A stretch of DNA of 64,000 nt from an uncultured Lachnospiraceae bacterium (GTDB lineage Bacteria > Bacillota > Clostridia > Lachnospirales > Lachnospiraceae), in NCBI GenBank assembly GCA_902783375.1, contig CACZQN010000018.1, forward strand, positions 1-64,000, written 5' to 3'. Of this stretch, positions 1 through 9,415 are shown piece by piece. The notes beneath the pieces were generated by a model that did no database searches, had not been told where the DNA came from, and saw nothing but the letters and a program-made list of their open reading frames with translations. Both the position numbers and the translations under genes were made by a program. Each line of letters begins with the position of its first letter. Position 1 is the first letter of the stretch.

Positions 1-80
1 TGGCCGACGCGTATAGACAAGAGTTGCGAAGCAACGATTAGACGCGAAGCGTCGGTCTATACGATGTCGGTCCTGAACAG
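1..80. repeat. Cloverleaf palindromic repeat, copy A (cut by window edge)
   Basis: An outer stem pairs CGTATAGAC (10-18) with GTCTATACG (55-63), extended by CCGAC (4-8) with GTCGG (66-70). It encloses two mini-hairpins: GTTGC-GAA-GCAAC (23-35) and GACGC-GAA-GCGTC (41-53). Both carry the core GCGAAGC, known as an exceptionally stable DNA mini-hairpin. The right end reads GTCGGTCCTGAACAG (66-80), and its reverse complement forms the left end of the copy at 61513. The 72 bases at 2-73 align without gaps to 61601-61672. The left end lies outside the window, so the full size is unknown. It lies downstream of pyrI. Confidence 0.8.
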
Positions 81-83
81 TTA

Positions 84-135
84 CGAAAATATGCAAATGC
101 CGGATATCCGCGAGATGGGGATATCCGGCATTTGC
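84..135 (-). terminator. Probable pyrBI transcription terminator
   Basis: A perfect 17-bp inverted repeat (93-109 against 119-135) with a 9-base loop starts 28 bases past the pyrI stop. Read on the minus strand, the stem is followed by a modest T-rich stretch (ATATTTTCG). The T run is short, so efficiency is uncertain. Confidence 0.65.
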
Positions 136-163
136 TGTTCTTCTTTGAGAAGGTGCCGCTGGT

Positions 164-595
164 TCAGCCGTGACGGTGATAAGCCTGTTCACAGTAGATG
201 CAGCGGTAGGTCTTCTTTTCCGGGTTTGTCAGTTTGAAAATATGCGGAAGGCCGCGTTCTACAGATGTAATACAACGCGGGTTCTTGCAGACGAAGACAC
301 CTTTGATGGTTTCCGGCAGGGATGGGACCCGCTTTTCCACAATCTTTCCGTCCTTGATGATGTTGATGGTGATGTTGTTGCCGAGGATGGAAAGGAGGTC
401 CAGATTCATATTGTCCGGGAGACCTTCGATCTTGATGATGTCTTTTCTGCCCATCTTGGTGCTGGAGGCATTCTTGATCAGGGCAACACTCTTTTCATAT
501 TTGTCGAGACCGAGATAGGAGTAGATCTCCATGCCGGTTCCTGCTTCGATGTGGTCGATGACAACACCGGTATTGACGCCGCTGATATTTAACAT
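164..595 (-). CDS. pyrI: Aspartate carbamoyltransferase regulatory subunit
   Basis: A 143-residue protein of the PyrI family, the non-catalytic subunit of aspartate transcarbamoylase that binds nucleotide effectors and holds catalytic trimers together. The N-terminal allosteric half is followed by the zinc domain. The four zinc ligands are visible as C103-x4-C108 and C132-x2-C135. Length is close to that usual for PyrI (about 150). The start overlaps the end of pyrB by 7 bases, so the two are translationally coupled and one operon. A regulatory subunit implies allosteric feedback control of pyrimidine synthesis here, as in other Clostridia and in enterobacteria. A strong hairpin follows the stop. 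Confidence 0.95.
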   Translation of the reverse strand: MLNISGVNTGVVIDHIEAGTGMEIYSYLGLDKYEKSVALIKNASSTKMGRKDIIKIEGLPDNMNLDLLSILGNNITINIIKDGKIVEKRVPSLPETIKGVFVCKNPRCITSVERGLPHIFKLTNPEKKTYRCIYCEQAYHRHG

Positions 596-1527
596 GAGGT
601 ACCTCCTTCCGGAAGAGGAATGTTTAAGAGGGTCAGGATCAGGGCCATGCGGACATAGACGCCAAGTTCTGCCTGCTTGAAATACACAGCACGGGGATCC
701 TGGTCGACTTCGACGGCGATCTCGTTGACACGCGGAAGCGGATGCAGGATCAGCATGTCGGGTTTGGCAAGGGAGAGCTTCCGCTCATCGAGGATGTAGG
801 TGTCCTTCAGGCGGATATAGTCTTCTTCGTTGAAGAACCGTTCTCTCTGAACACGGGTCATATAGAGGAGATCGAGCTGCGGAAGAGCTTCTTCGAGAGA
901 AGTGATCTCCGTATAATCTGCGCCATTGGCCTCAAGCACTTCGATGCGGACATAGCTCGGGATCTTCAGCTCCGGCGGAGAGATCAGGATGAAGCGGATG
1001 CCGGTATAGCGCACCAGCTCTTCAATCAGGGAATGCACGGTTCTGCCGAATTTCAGGTCCCCGCAGAAACCGATGGTGAAATTGGTCAGTCTGCCCTTCA
1101 GGCGGCGGATGGTGAAGAGATCCGTGAGCGTCTGCGTCGGGTGATTGTGACCGCCGTCACCGGCATTGATGACGGGGATGGATGAAAACTGGGAAGCGAC
1201 CATCGGCGCGCCTTCTTTCGGGTGCCGCATGGCGCAGATATCGGCGTAGGACGAGATCACGCGGATGGTATCTGCAACGGTTTCACCCTTTGCAGCGGAG
1301 CTCGAATCGGCCGAAGAAAAACCGAGGACACTCCCGCCCAGATTCAGCATTGCTGCTTCAAAGGAAAGGCGGGTTCTTGTACTCGGTTCATAAAATAAAG
1401 TTGCTAATTTCTTTCCATGACAAATTTCAGAAAAGACTGAACGGTTCTCATAGATCCGGTCAGCCAGGTCGAGGAGACGATTGGTCTCATCAACCGTCAG
1501 GTCCAGCGGACTCAGCAAATGTCTCAT
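589..1527 (-). CDS. pyrB: Aspartate carbamoyltransferase catalytic subunit
   Basis: A 312-residue catalytic subunit that makes N-carbamoyl-aspartate from carbamoyl phosphate and aspartate, the committed step of pyrimidine synthesis. The carbamoyl-phosphate signature [13 protein letters not shown] sits at residues 45-57. [10 protein letters not shown] in the middle and [10 protein letters not shown] near the C terminus are further family motifs. The start has an AGGAGG site a few bases upstream. The gene is first in a two-gene operon with pyrI and has a good sigma-A promoter about 50 bases upstream. No other pyr gene lies in the window. The leader is too short for a PyrR-type attenuator, so control probably acts at the promoter or on the enzyme. 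Confidence 0.96.
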   Translation of the reverse strand: MRHLLSPLDLTVDETNRLLDLADRIYENRSVFSEICHGKKLATLFYEPSTRTRLSFEAAMLNLGGSVLGFSSADSSSAAKGETVADTIRVISSYADICAMRHPKEGAPMVASQFSSIPVINAGDGGHNHPTQTLTDLFTIRRLKGRLTNFTIGFCGDLKFGRTVHSLIEELVRYTGIRFILISPPELKIPSYVRIEVLEANGADYTEITSLEEALPQLDLLYMTRVQRERFFNEEDYIRLKDTYILDERKLSLAKPDMLILHPLPRVNEIAVEVDQDPRAVYFKQAELGVYVRMALILTLLNIPLPEGGTSC

Positions 1528-1580
1528 ACATTCCTCCTGGATACTACAGTGTGATGGGATGTGTTTTCTTCTGGTTCGGT

Positions 1581-1609
1581 ATTCTAACGCAAGTTGAAAA
1601 GAAGATCAA
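1581..1609 (-). promoter_or_regulatory. pyrBI sigma-A promoter
   Basis: On the minus strand, -35 TTGATC (1604-1609) and -10 TAGAAT (1581-1586) are separated by exactly 17 bases. The predicted transcript start is about 47 bases before the pyrB start codon. Confidence 0.65.
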
Positions 1610-1620
1610 GAGCAACTTGC
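1589..1620. promoter_or_regulatory. Inverted repeat between divergent promoters, candidate operator
   Basis: GCAAGTTG (1589-1596) and CAACTTGC (1613-1620) form a perfect 8-bp inverted repeat with a 16-base centre. One arm lies in the spacer of the pyrB promoter and the other overlaps the -35 box of the rightward promoter. A protein bound here could control both directions. The second arm is followed by CATTTTT, so an intrinsic-terminator-like role cannot be excluded. Confidence 0.4.
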
Positions 1621-1645
1621 CATTTTTCAGGAAATAGGGTAAGAT
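1617..1645 (+). promoter_or_regulatory. Promoter of the hydratase-rimO-pgsA operon
   Basis: TTGCCA (1617-1622) and TAAGAT (1640-1645) are separated by 17 bases on the + strand, about 70 bases before the start codon at 1718. The two start points diverge from the pyrB promoter with -35 boxes only 7 bases apart. Confidence 0.55.
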
Positions 1646-1717
1646 AAACCGAGGCAGAGGGGGAACATGTACGGAAAAGCCTGCTGCAGTATGCACATAT
1701 CGATGAGGAGGATAAAC

Positions 1718-4003
1718 ATGATCACTTTAAGACCGGGCAAGTATTACTATACGAACGGCAGAATGATTGCGGAAGAGGAGGCAAAAGCCGGCGCCCTGAA
1801 GGCATTCGGGTTTGAGACCCTGCCGGAGGACGCTGCGGATCAGACCATGGCGGCCCAGATTCTCCGGGCACATAACCTGTCGGGATCCGATTCCAAACTG
1901 AAGATCCGTTTTGACCAGCTGATTTCCCATGATATCACATTCGTCGGGATTCTTCAGACGGCAATCGCATCCGGACTGAAGGAGTTTCCGGTTCCGTATG
2001 CACTGACCAACTGTCACAATTCACTCTGCGCGGTCGGCGGAACGATCAATGAGGATGATCATGTCTTCGGCCTTTCGGCTGCAAAGAAATTCGGCGGCAG
2101 CTATGTTCCTGCAAACCTTGCCGTCATTCACCAGTATGCCCGTGAGATGCTGACCGGCGGCGGGAAGATGATCCTGGGTTCGGACAGCCATACCAGATAT
2201 GGTGCACTCGGCACCATGGCCATCGGCGAGGGCGGACCGGAGCTGGTAAAGCAGCTGCTCAGACAGACCTATGATATTGACCGGCCGGAAGTGATCGCGG
2301 TGCATCTTACCGGCGCGCCGGTTCCGGGCGTCGGCCCGCAGGACGTGGCGCTTGCCATCGTCGGCGCCGTCTTTGAGAATGGCTTCGTGAAGAACCGCGT
2401 CATGGAGTTCGTCGGCGAGGGAATTCAGAATATCAGCGTCGATTACCGGATCGGCATCGATGTCATGACAACCGAGACCACCTGCCTTTCCTCGATCTGG
2501 GAGACCGATGACCAGGTGGCTGCGTACTATGATATCCACGGAAGAAAAGAAGCCTATGCACCGGTCCACCCGGGTGCTGTCGCGTGCTATGACGGGCTGA
2601 TCGAGATCGATCTGTCGACCATCCGCCCGATGATTGCTATGCCGTTCCACCCGAGCAACGTCTATACGATCGAAGAACTGAATGCGAATGCAGCCGATAT
2701 TCTGCACGAAGTTGAAGAGAAGGCGAAGAGCCAGATCGGCGACGGTGTCAGACTGGATCTGATGAGCAAACTGAAAAACGGAAGAATCCAGGTCGACCAG
2801 GCAGTGATTGCCGGCTGTGCAGGCGGCGGATTTGAGAATCTGATGGCTGCAGCAGACATTCTGAAGGGGAACTATATCGGAAGTGATGCGTTCTCCATGT
2901 CGATCTATCCGGCCAGCCAGCCGATCTTCATGGAACTCGTCCGGAACGGTGCCGTTGCGACCTTTATGGAAACCGGCGCGATCATCCGTTCTGCATTCTG
3001 CGGTCCGTGTTTCGGTGCAGGCGATGTGCCGGCGAACGGTGGTTTCTCGATTCGTCATTCGACGAGAAATTTCCCGAACCGCGAAGGCAGCAAGCCGGGC
3101 AATGGCCAGATCGCTTCCGTTGCACTGATGGACGCTCGTTCCATCGCGGCAACCGCGGCAAACAAGGGCGTTCTGACCGCAGCAACCGAGCTGGATGTCA
3201 CCTACGGAAAGCCGGTTTATCATTTTGACAGCAAGATCTATGAGAACCGTGTCTACGACGGAACCGGGAAGCCGGAGCCGGAGACCGAACTGGTCTACGG
3301 GCCGAATATCGTGCCGTGGCCGGAGATGGAGCCGCTCGCGGACGACATCCTTCTCTACGTTGCCTCCGAAATTCATGACCCGGTGACGACGACGGATGAG
3401 CTGATCCCGTCCGGTGAGACCTCCTCTTACCGCTCGAACCCGATGGGCCTTGCGGAATTTACGCTTTCGAGAAAAGATCCTGCATACGTCGGAGAGGCAA
3501 AGAAGACCAGAGCACTGGAAGCAGCACGACTTGCCGGAACGATTGCGGAAGCGGAGGAAGAAGGCTTCCGGAAGGCGGTTGCCCTGCTGTCGGCTGTGGA
3601 AGGATTCGATATCGAGAAGACCGAGATCGGCAGCACAATCTATGCCGTGAAGCCGGGTGACGGCTCTGCGCGTGAGCAGGCTGCCAGCTGTCAGCGTGTG
3701 CTCGGTGGTCTTGCGAATATTGCGACCCAGTATGCAACCAAGCGGTATCGTTCCAATGTCATCAACTGGGGCATGATTCCGTTCCAGTTTGCAGACGAAG
3801 AACTGCCGTTTGCGAAGGGAGATTATATCTACGTGCCGGGGATCCGCGAGGCGATTGTCAGCCATGCTTCTACGATTCCTGCCGTGGCGGTGCACGGAGA
3901 TGAGACTGTAACACTGACGCTTCAGATCGGCGACCTGACGGATGAAGAACGCGAGATCATCTGCAAGGGCTGCCTGATCAATTATAATAACAGGGAAATA
4001 TGA
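1718..4003 (+). CDS. Aconitase-family hydratase (YbhJ-like)
   Basis: A 761-residue protein of the aconitase superfamily. The [4Fe-4S] ligands are visible as C367 in AGCAGG and C428-x2-C431 in FCGPCFG, with the C-x60-C-x2-C spacing of aconitases. [12 protein letters not shown] (154-165) is the substrate-site signature, and the C-terminal part is the swivel domain. Length fits the YbhJ-type hydratases (about 750) better than AcnA (about 890) or clostridial AcnA/LeuC-like enzymes (about 640), so the substrate may not be citrate. The start at 1718 is chosen because GAGGAGG lies 5 bases upstream; an in-frame ATG at 1667 has no such site. The stop overlaps rimO by 4 bases (ATGA). Confidence 0.75.
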   Translation: MITLRPGKYYYTNGRMIAEEEAKAGALKAFGFETLPEDAADQTMAAQILRAHNLSGSDSKLKIRFDQLISHDITFVGILQTAIASGLKEFPVPYALTNCHNSLCAVGGTINEDDHVFGLSAAKKFGGSYVPANLAVIHQYAREMLTGGGKMILGSDSHTRYGALGTMAIGEGGPELVKQLLRQTYDIDRPEVIAVHLTGAPVPGVGPQDVALAIVGAVFENGFVKNRVMEFVGEGIQNISVDYRIGIDVMTTETTCLSSIWETDDQVAAYYDIHGRKEAYAPVHPGAVACYDGLIEIDLSTIRPMIAMPFHPSNVYTIEELNANAADILHEVEEKAKSQIGDGVRLDLMSKLKNGRIQVDQAVIAGCAGGGFENLMAAADILKGNYIGSDAFSMSIYPASQPIFMELVRNGAVATFMETGAIIRSAFCGPCFGAGDVPANGGFSIRHSTRNFPNREGSKPGNGQIASVALMDARSIAATAANKGVLTAATELDVTYGKPVYHFDSKIYENRVYDGTGKPEPETELVYGPNIVPWPEMEPLADDILLYVASEIHDPVTTTDELIPSGETSSYRSNPMGLAEFTLSRKDPAYVGEAKKTRALEAARLAGTIAEAEEEGFRKAVALLSAVEGFDIEKTEIGSTIYAVKPGDGSAREQAASCQRVLGGLANIATQYATKRYRSNVINWGMIPFQFADEELPFAKGDYIYVPGIREAIVSHASTIPAVAVHGDETVTLTLQIGDLTDEEREIICKGCLINYNNREI

Positions 4004-5388
4004 ACATTTACTTTATTTCACTCGGCTGCGACAAGAATCTGGTCGATTCAGAGGTCATGATGGGGATTCTGACATCCCGCGGACACCGGCTGGTCACAGA
4101 TCTGGATGCGGCTGAGGCTGTCGTTGTCAATTCCTGCTGCTTTATCTCGGATGCGAAAGAAGAAAGCATCGATACTATTCTGGAACTCGGAGAGAGAAAG
4201 CAGCAGGGTCTGCTTCGCTATATCCTGGTTGCCGGCTGCCTTGCAGAGCGGTACCGGAAGGAAATCATAGAAGAACTGCCGGAAGTCGATGCGCTCATCG
4301 GGACGACGGCCTTTGACCGGATCGGCGAGATGCTCGATCAGCTGGAGGCTGGTGATCCGGAGAGACCGGTTTCCGCCTATGAGGATCTGGACCGTCTGGT
4401 ACTGCCGGAGAACCGCAGACTGATTGCTGCCGGAGAATTCTCGGCAAATCTGAAAATTGCCGAAGGCTGCAATAAGCGCTGCACGTACTGCGTCATTCCA
4501 TATGTGCGCGGGAACTACCGGAGTGTACCGATGGAAGATCTGGTGGCGGATGCGGCAAGACTGGCAGAGAACGGCGTCCGGGAGATCAACCTGGTCGCCC
4601 AGGAGACGACGCTCTACGGCGTTGATCTCTACGGGAAGAAGATGCTTCCGGAACTGCTCCGGCGTCTTTCCGATATTCCTGGAATCCGCTGGATCCGTCT
4701 GCTGTACTGTTATCCGGAAGAGATCACTGATGAACTCATTCAGGCCATCCGGGATCACCCGAAGGTCTGCCATTATCTGGATATGCCGATCCAGCATGCT
4801 TCCGACAGGGTTCTTCAGGCGATGGGAAGACGAACCACGCGGGCGGAGATTACGGAGCGGATCGAGAAGATCCGCAGTGAGGTGCCGGACATCGTGATCC
4901 GGACCACCTTCATCACCGGATTCCCGGGAGAAACGGAAGAAGATTTCAAAGAGCTGTATGATTTTGTGGACCAGATGGAACTGGATCACGTCGGCGTTTT
5001 CCCGTATTCAAAGGAAGAGGGAACCGTCGCGGAGAAGATGGAGAACCAGGTCCCGGATGATCTGAAAGAAGCAAGAAAAGAGAGCATCATGATCCTCCAG
5101 CAGGAGATCAGTTCCGCAATCCTGGCCGATGAGGTGGGAAGGAATCTGAGCGTCCTGGTGGAAGGAAGCCTGCCGGATGATGCGGACTCCGAGGCGGTGG
5201 AAGAGATCCGCAGAGCCGGCGGAGAGGGCAGGATCGTTTATGTCGGAAGGACCTACCGGGATGCGCCGGGCGTCGATGGATTTCTGTTTTTTGAATCAGA
5301 AGAAGAACTGATGAGCGGCGATATTGTGCCGGTTCGGGTTCTTTCTTCCGATGTCTACGATCTTTATGGCGTGATGCAGGAGGAATAA
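4000..5388 (+). CDS. rimO: Ribosomal protein S12 methylthiotransferase
   Basis: A 462-residue radical-SAM methylthiotransferase that adds a methylthio group to an aspartate of ribosomal protein S12. The N-terminal UPF0004 domain carries cluster cysteines C10, C46 and C80. The radical-SAM cluster is C157-x3-C161-x2-C164 (CNKRCTYC). A C-terminal TRAM region follows. The N-terminal motif [12 protein letters not shown] is typical of RimO rather than MiaB. Overlap with the upstream hydratase and 5-base spacing to pgsA place it in one operon. The rimO-pgsA-cinA order is common in Firmicutes, where recA often follows; here recA is elsewhere. Confidence 0.95.
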   Translation: MNIYFISLGCDKNLVDSEVMMGILTSRGHRLVTDLDAAEAVVVNSCCFISDAKEESIDTILELGERKQQGLLRYILVAGCLAERYRKEIIEELPEVDALIGTTAFDRIGEMLDQLEAGDPERPVSAYEDLDRLVLPENRRLIAAGEFSANLKIAEGCNKRCTYCVIPYVRGNYRSVPMEDLVADAARLAENGVREINLVAQETTLYGVDLYGKKMLPELLRRLSDIPGIRWIRLLYCYPEEITDELIQAIRDHPKVCHYLDMPIQHASDRVLQAMGRRTTRAEITERIEKIRSEVPDIVIRTTFITGFPGETEEDFKELYDFVDQMELDHVGVFPYSKEEGTVAEKMENQVPDDLKEARKESIMILQQEISSAILADEVGRNLSVLVEGSLPDDADSEAVEEIRRAGGEGRIVYVGRTYRDAPGVDGFLFFESEEELMSGDIVPVRVLSSDVYDLYGVMQEE

Positions 5389-5393
5389 AGGAT

Positions 5394-5933
5394 ATGAATC
5401 TGCCGAATAAGCTGACGATGTTTCGCGTGTTTTTGATTCCGTTTTTCGTGGCGGCGATGCTGATCCCCGGGATTCCGGCCGGCAATATCATTGCCGTCGT
5501 GATCTTTCTGGTCGCTTCGTTTACCGATCTGTTAGACGGGAAGATCGCAAGAAAATACAATCTTGTCACGAATTTCGGAAAATTCATGGATCCGCTTGCG
5601 GATAAACTGCTGGTCTGTTCTGCCCTGATCTGCTTTGTGGGTCTTGACAGACTCCCGGCCTGGATTGTGATTGTGATCATCAGCAGAGAGTTTATCATCA
5701 GCGGTTTCCGTCTCGTCGCATCGAATGCGGGCGTTGTCATTGCAGCCAGTTACTGGGGCAAGTTCAAGACGGTTTCCCAGATGATTCTCTGTGTGCTGCT
5801 GATCCTGAACATCGGCCATCCGGTCTTTCAGGTACTGGGCACCGTATTTACCTGGATCGCCCTGATCCTGACGGTGGTCTCCCTGATCGACTATCTCATC
5901 AAGAACAAAGGAGTCATTGGCGATGCAGTCTGA
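5394..5933 (+). CDS. pgsA: CDP-diacylglycerol-glycerol-3-phosphate phosphatidyltransferase
   Basis: A 179-residue integral membrane enzyme that makes phosphatidylglycerol phosphate from CDP-diacylglycerol and glycerol 3-phosphate. The CDP-alcohol phosphatidyltransferase motif is complete: D45, D48, G49, A52, R53, G62, D66 and D70. Several hydrophobic segments surround it. AGGAGG and AAAGGA lie just upstream of the start. It is cotranscribed with rimO and overlaps the next gene by 11 bases. Confidence 0.93.
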   Translation: MNLPNKLTMFRVFLIPFFVAAMLIPGIPAGNIIAVVIFLVASFTDLLDGKIARKYNLVTNFGKFMDPLADKLLVCSALICFVGLDRLPAWIVIVIISREFIISGFRLVASNAGVVIAASYWGKFKTVSQMILCVLLILNIGHPVFQVLGTVFTWIALILTVVSLIDYLIKNKGVIGDAV

Positions 5934-6429
5934 TAGAACGGTTCTGGCAGAAAAACTGGTACAGGCCCTTACAGCGCGAAACCTGACGATCACGACCGCG
6001 GAATCCTGTACCGGCGGCATGATCGCCGCGTCCATTGTGGATATATCCGGAGCCTCTGCCTGCTTCAATGAGGGCTACATCACGTATTCCAATGAGGCAA
6101 AGGAGAGAATCCTCGGAGTGCCGGATGAGATGATCCGGTCCTTCGGCGTGGTCAGCGGACCGGTCGTGAAAGCCATGGCAGAAGGGGCGGCAAAGGCTGC
6201 TTCTGCGGATATTGCGGTCGCGGTTTCCGGTATTGCAGGACCACTCGGCGGAACACCGGCCAAACCGGTCGGGACCGTCTTCCTCGGGGTCTATCGCAGT
6301 GCCCGCGCCGGGGCAGATGGAAGAGAAGTCTGCGAGGCTTTTGAATTCCATTTTGAAGGTGACCGGTCAATGGTTCGCGAACAAACCGTGTCAATTTCGT
6401 TGCAGACAGTGCTTGATTTTCTTATGTAA
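5923..6429 (+). CDS. CinA-type nicotinamide-nucleotide amidase domain protein
   Basis: A 168-residue protein holding only the C-terminal amidohydrolase (PncC-like) domain of CinA, which deamidates nicotinamide mononucleotide in pyridine-nucleotide salvage. TTAESCTGG near residue 25 and GIAGPLGG followed by KPVGTV are the family motifs. The N-terminal MocF domain of full-length CinA is absent, so this is a stand-alone amidase. The ATG at 5923 is preferred because AAAGGAG ends 9 bases before it; an in-frame TTG at 5917 is too close to that site. The start lies inside the end of pgsA, as expected for coupled translation. Confidence 0.85.
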   Translation: MQSDRTVLAEKLVQALTARNLTITTAESCTGGMIAASIVDISGASACFNEGYITYSNEAKERILGVPDEMIRSFGVVSGPVVKAMAEGAAKAASADIAVAVSGIAGPLGGTPAKPVGTVFLGVYRSARAGADGREVCEAFEFHFEGDRSMVREQTVSISLQTVLDFLM

Positions 6430-6525
6430 ACGACATAAGAATGACATAGAAAATGACTATGCTTTTCCTGTAGAACTTGTATTTTTCTGATACCGTGAAG
6501 ATATGGTATCCCGGAAAGGCATATT

Positions 6526-7074
6526 ATGAAGAAAACGATCGGACGATATATGTTCCTCTGCCTGATGATCTCGGGCTTCGTGCTTGGCGGCTGCGGAAAC
6601 GGAGAAGCGCCGCAGGTGACGGAGGTCATGGATTCCGCTTCGTCTGTCTCATCCGGCAGTGATCTGGCCGATGAGGACAGCGGATCCGGGCTCTCCTTAT
6701 ATATGATTGATTATCAGCAGGGAACAACCAGGCCGGTGATGGTGACGCCGGAATCGGATCAGACGATTACCGCGGCTGCACTGGTTGAAGCGGTTGTGGA
6801 GATGTTTGATGAGGAATATACCGAACTTCCCGGCTATACCGTAGAGACAGAGGCCGATGGGAGCATCCGGCTTGATCTGCATGCCGATGATGCGGCATTC
6901 CCGTTCGGACCGAATGGCGGTCCTTTTGAGGAAGCTGCGCTCGACTGTTTCTGCTACAGCCTGTTTGACAATATCAAAGAAGCGAAGAAGATCTACATTA
7001 CGGTGAACGGGATGCCTTATAGCAGTAATGTGCTTCAGTTTTCGGCGGATACGCCTTATATGACGAATGAGTAA
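6526..7074 (+). CDS. Lipoprotein, possibly GerMN-like domain
   Basis: A 182-residue secreted lipoprotein. A signal peptide ends in the lipobox LGGC with the lipidated cysteine at residue 23. A Ser/Asp/Glu-rich linker follows. The folded part (about 55-175) ends in a helix-strand segment of the type seen in GerMN domains (SLFDNIKEAKKIYITVNG), but this assignment rests on pattern only. The function is not known. A weak AAAGG site precedes the start. The gene overlaps the downstream flavoprotein by 8 bases, so the two are probably expressed together. Confidence 0.6.
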   Translation: MKKTIGRYMFLCLMISGFVLGGCGNGEAPQVTEVMDSASSVSSGSDLADEDSGSGLSLYMIDYQQGTTRPVMVTPESDQTITAAALVEAVVEMFDEEYTELPGYTVETEADGSIRLDLHADDAAFPFGPNGGPFEEAALDCFCYSLFDNIKEAKKIYITVNGMPYSSNVLQFSADTPYMTNE

Positions 7075-8317
7075 TGTGATTGTGATCGGAGCCGGTGCAG
7101 GCGGTATGATGGCGGCGGTTGCTGCAGCAGAGAACGGACACGCCGTAACGGTTCTTGAGAAGAATGAGAAATGTGGAAAAAAGATCTATATTACAGGGAA
7201 GGGAAGGTGCAATTTTACCAACACCTGTGATACGGATTCCATGATGCAGCAGATTCTGCGAAATCCGAAGTTCCTGTATACGGCTTTCGCAGATTTTTCT
7301 AATGAAGATACGATCGCGTTTTTCCGCGATCACGGGATGCCCGTCAAAGTGGAACGGGGCGGAAGAGCATTTCCCGTCTCGGACCATGCTTCCGATGTGA
7401 CGAAGGTCCTGACGGAAGTGATGCGGGAGAAGGGCGTCCGGTTGAAACTGAATACGGAAGTCACGGAGGTCCTGATCCGGGACGGAGCGGTGTACGGTGT
7501 CCGTGCCCGGGAGACGGGAAAGAAACAGGATCCGGGGTTTGTTCTGCACTGTGATGCACTGATCATCGCGACCGGCGGTCTGTCGTATCCGTCCACTGGA
7601 TCGACCGGAGACGGCTACCGGTTTGCGGAAGAGGCGGGACACAAGGTCACAGACAGAAGACCGAGCCTTGTTGGAATCAATTCTGCGGGAACGGTGGCGC
7701 AGGAACTCGAAGGGCTGTCTCTCCGGAACATCTCGATCCGCGTCCTCCGGGGAAAGAAGTGTCTCTATGAGGAATTCGGGGAGATGCTGTTCACGAGGAC
7801 CGGACTCTCCGGGCCGGTGATTCTTTCTGCATCTGCCAAGGCAGGCGATGCGATTGAGGAAGGGGACACGGTCCTTGAGATCGATCTGAAGCCGGCGCTG
7901 ACAGAAGAAAAGCTGCGGGAGCGGCTTGACGGAGACCTGCTTCTCTATCAGCAGAAGGCATACAAGAACGCACTTTCAGATCTGCTTCCAAGAAAGCTGA
8001 TTCCGGTATTCGTCCGGATGAGCGGCATCGACCCGGAGCAGAAAGCAGGAACACTTTCCGGGAAGGACCGTCAGGCGATCGTCTCCCTGCTGAAGCACTT
8101 CCAACTGCAGCTGACAGGGCTCAGGGGGTATTCCGAGGCAGTTGTCACAAAGGGCGGCGTTTCGGTCAAAGAAGTGGATCCGCACACGATGGAATCAAAA
8201 CTGGTGAAGGGACTCTATTTCGCCGGTGAGGTACTGGATCTTGACGGATATACCGGCGGGTTCAATCTGCAGATCGCCTGGTCGACCGGGCATCTGGCAG
8301 GCAGCCGGATTCCGTGA
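7067..8317 (+). CDS. NAD(P)/FAD-dependent oxidoreductase, HI0933/BaiN family
   Basis: A 416-residue flavoprotein. The dinucleotide-binding motif VIGAGAGGMMAA lies at residues 5-16. The family signature GKKIYITGKGRCNFTN and the C-terminal FAD motif GLYFAGEVLDLDGYTGGFN are both intact. Members of this family (YhiN, BaiN) are flavin oxidoreductases of mostly unknown substrate; some reduce bile-acid intermediates, but nothing here shows that. The start overlaps the lipoprotein gene by 8 bases. A second family member lies at 48519-49835. Confidence 0.88.
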   Translation: MSNVIVIGAGAGGMMAAVAAAENGHAVTVLEKNEKCGKKIYITGKGRCNFTNTCDTDSMMQQILRNPKFLYTAFADFSNEDTIAFFRDHGMPVKVERGGRAFPVSDHASDVTKVLTEVMREKGVRLKLNTEVTEVLIRDGAVYGVRARETGKKQDPGFVLHCDALIIATGGLSYPSTGSTGDGYRFAEEAGHKVTDRRPSLVGINSAGTVAQELEGLSLRNISIRVLRGKKCLYEEFGEMLFTRTGLSGPVILSASAKAGDAIEEGDTVLEIDLKPALTEEKLRERLDGDLLLYQQKAYKNALSDLLPRKLIPVFVRMSGIDPEQKAGTLSGKDRQAIVSLLKHFQLQLTGLRGYSEAVVTKGGVSVKEVDPHTMESKLVKGLYFAGEVLDLDGYTGGFNLQIAWSTGHLAGSRIP

Positions 8318-8364
8318 ATGGTTATAATATCAGAACAAACGAATCAAAAAGGAGGATATATCCC

Positions 8365-8739
8365 ATGAACGTTATTTCTACAGAAAATGCACCGAAGGCA
8401 ATCGGACCGTATTCCCAGGGCATGACAACCGGAAACCTTGTCTTTGTTTCCGGCCAGATACCGGTCAATCCGGCAAGCGGCAAGATCGAGGCTGAAGGGA
8501 TCGAGGGACAGGCAGAGCAGTCCTGCAAGAACGTGAAGGCTGTGCTGGAAGCAGCCGGCTCCTCGCTTGACAGGGTTGTCAAGACAACCTGCCTGCTTTC
8601 TGACCTGGCAGACTTTGCTGTATTTAACGCAGTCTATGAGAAGTATTTCACCAGCAAACCGGCAAGAGCATGCTTTGCTGTCAAGGCTATTCCGGCCGGT
8701 GCGCTGTGCGAGATCGAAGCAATTGCAGAAAAGGACTGA
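8365..8739 (+). CDS. ridA: RidA family enamine/imine deaminase
   Basis: A 124-residue protein, the normal RidA length. The family hydrolyses reactive enamine/imine intermediates made by PLP enzymes. APKAIGPYSQG near the N terminus and the catalytic arginine in PARACF near residue 105 are present, with the conserved CEIEAIA ending. The ATG at 8365 has an AAGGAGG site 8 bases upstream. It follows the flavoprotein by 47 bases and precedes cmk by 4 bases. Confidence 0.92.
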   Translation: MNVISTENAPKAIGPYSQGMTTGNLVFVSGQIPVNPASGKIEAEGIEGQAEQSCKNVKAVLEAAGSSLDRVVKTTCLLSDLADFAVFNAVYEKYFTSKPARACFAVKAIPAGALCEIEAIAEKD

Positions 8740-8743
8740 TGGA

Positions 8744-9412
8744 ATGAAATTGAAGAATATCGCCATTGATGGACCTGCAGGTGCCGGCAAGAGCACGATC
8801 GCAAGACGGGTCGCTGCGGAACTGAATCTGATCTATGTCGATACCGGGGCGATGTACCGGGCGATTGCCCTGTATATGATCCGTCAGAACATCCGGCCGG
8901 AAGAGACGGCAAAGGTGGAGAGCGTTCTCCCGGATGTCCAGGTGCGGATTGCCTATCAGGACGGAGAGCAGCAGGTCTTCCTCGGAGAGGAGAATGTCTC
9001 CGGTCTGATCCGCACGCCGGAAATCAGCGCAGGCGCTTCGGCATTTGCAACGATCGGCAGCGTTCGCCGGAAGCTGGTTGCCATGCAGCAGGAACTGGCG
9101 AAAGAGACAGCAGTCGTGATGGACGGAAGAGATATCGGAACCACCGTGCTTCCGGATGCCTACCTGAAAGTCTATCTGACCGCCAGTGTGGAAGTCCGTG
9201 CAAAGAGACGGATGGCAGAACTGGCTGCGAAGGGCCAGGAGGTCGACCTGCACGCCGTGGAGGAAGATATCCGTGCCAGAGATTATCAGGATATGCACAG
9301 AGAGGAGTCCCCGCTGAGAAAGGCGGACGATGCGCACGAAGTGGATACCTCGGATCTGTCGATCGAAGAAGTCACGGAAGCAATCCTTGCCCTGTACCAG
9401 GAAGGAAACTGA
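8744..9412 (+). CDS. cmk: Cytidylate kinase
   Basis: A 222-residue nucleoside monophosphate kinase that phosphorylates CMP and dCMP. The P-loop GPAGAGKST is at the N terminus (residues 11-19), and VVMDGRDIGTTVLPDA is the conserved Cmk segment. Length is typical. The start codon is preceded by AAAGGA at 8-base spacing. It is followed 3 bases later by the ispH-S1 gene; cmk next to rpsA or ispH is a widespread arrangement. Confidence 0.95.
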   Translation: MKLKNIAIDGPAGAGKSTIARRVAAELNLIYVDTGAMYRAIALYMIRQNIRPEETAKVESVLPDVQVRIAYQDGEQQVFLGEENVSGLIRTPEISAGASAFATIGSVRRKLVAMQQELAKETAVVMDGRDIGTTVLPDAYLKVYLTASVEVRAKRRMAELAAKGQEVDLHAVEEDIRARDYQDMHREESPLRKADDAHEVDTSDLSIEEVTEAILALYQEGN

Positions 9413-9415
9413 AGA

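Noticed and set aside
1528-1580. PyrR-type attenuator before pyrB
   Set aside because: The predicted leader is under 50 bases and holds no terminator hairpin.
2021-3895. A 624-codon open frame opposite the hydratase gene
   Set aside because: Low-information antisense frame without motifs; the + strand reading has intact cluster cysteines and a good ribosome site.
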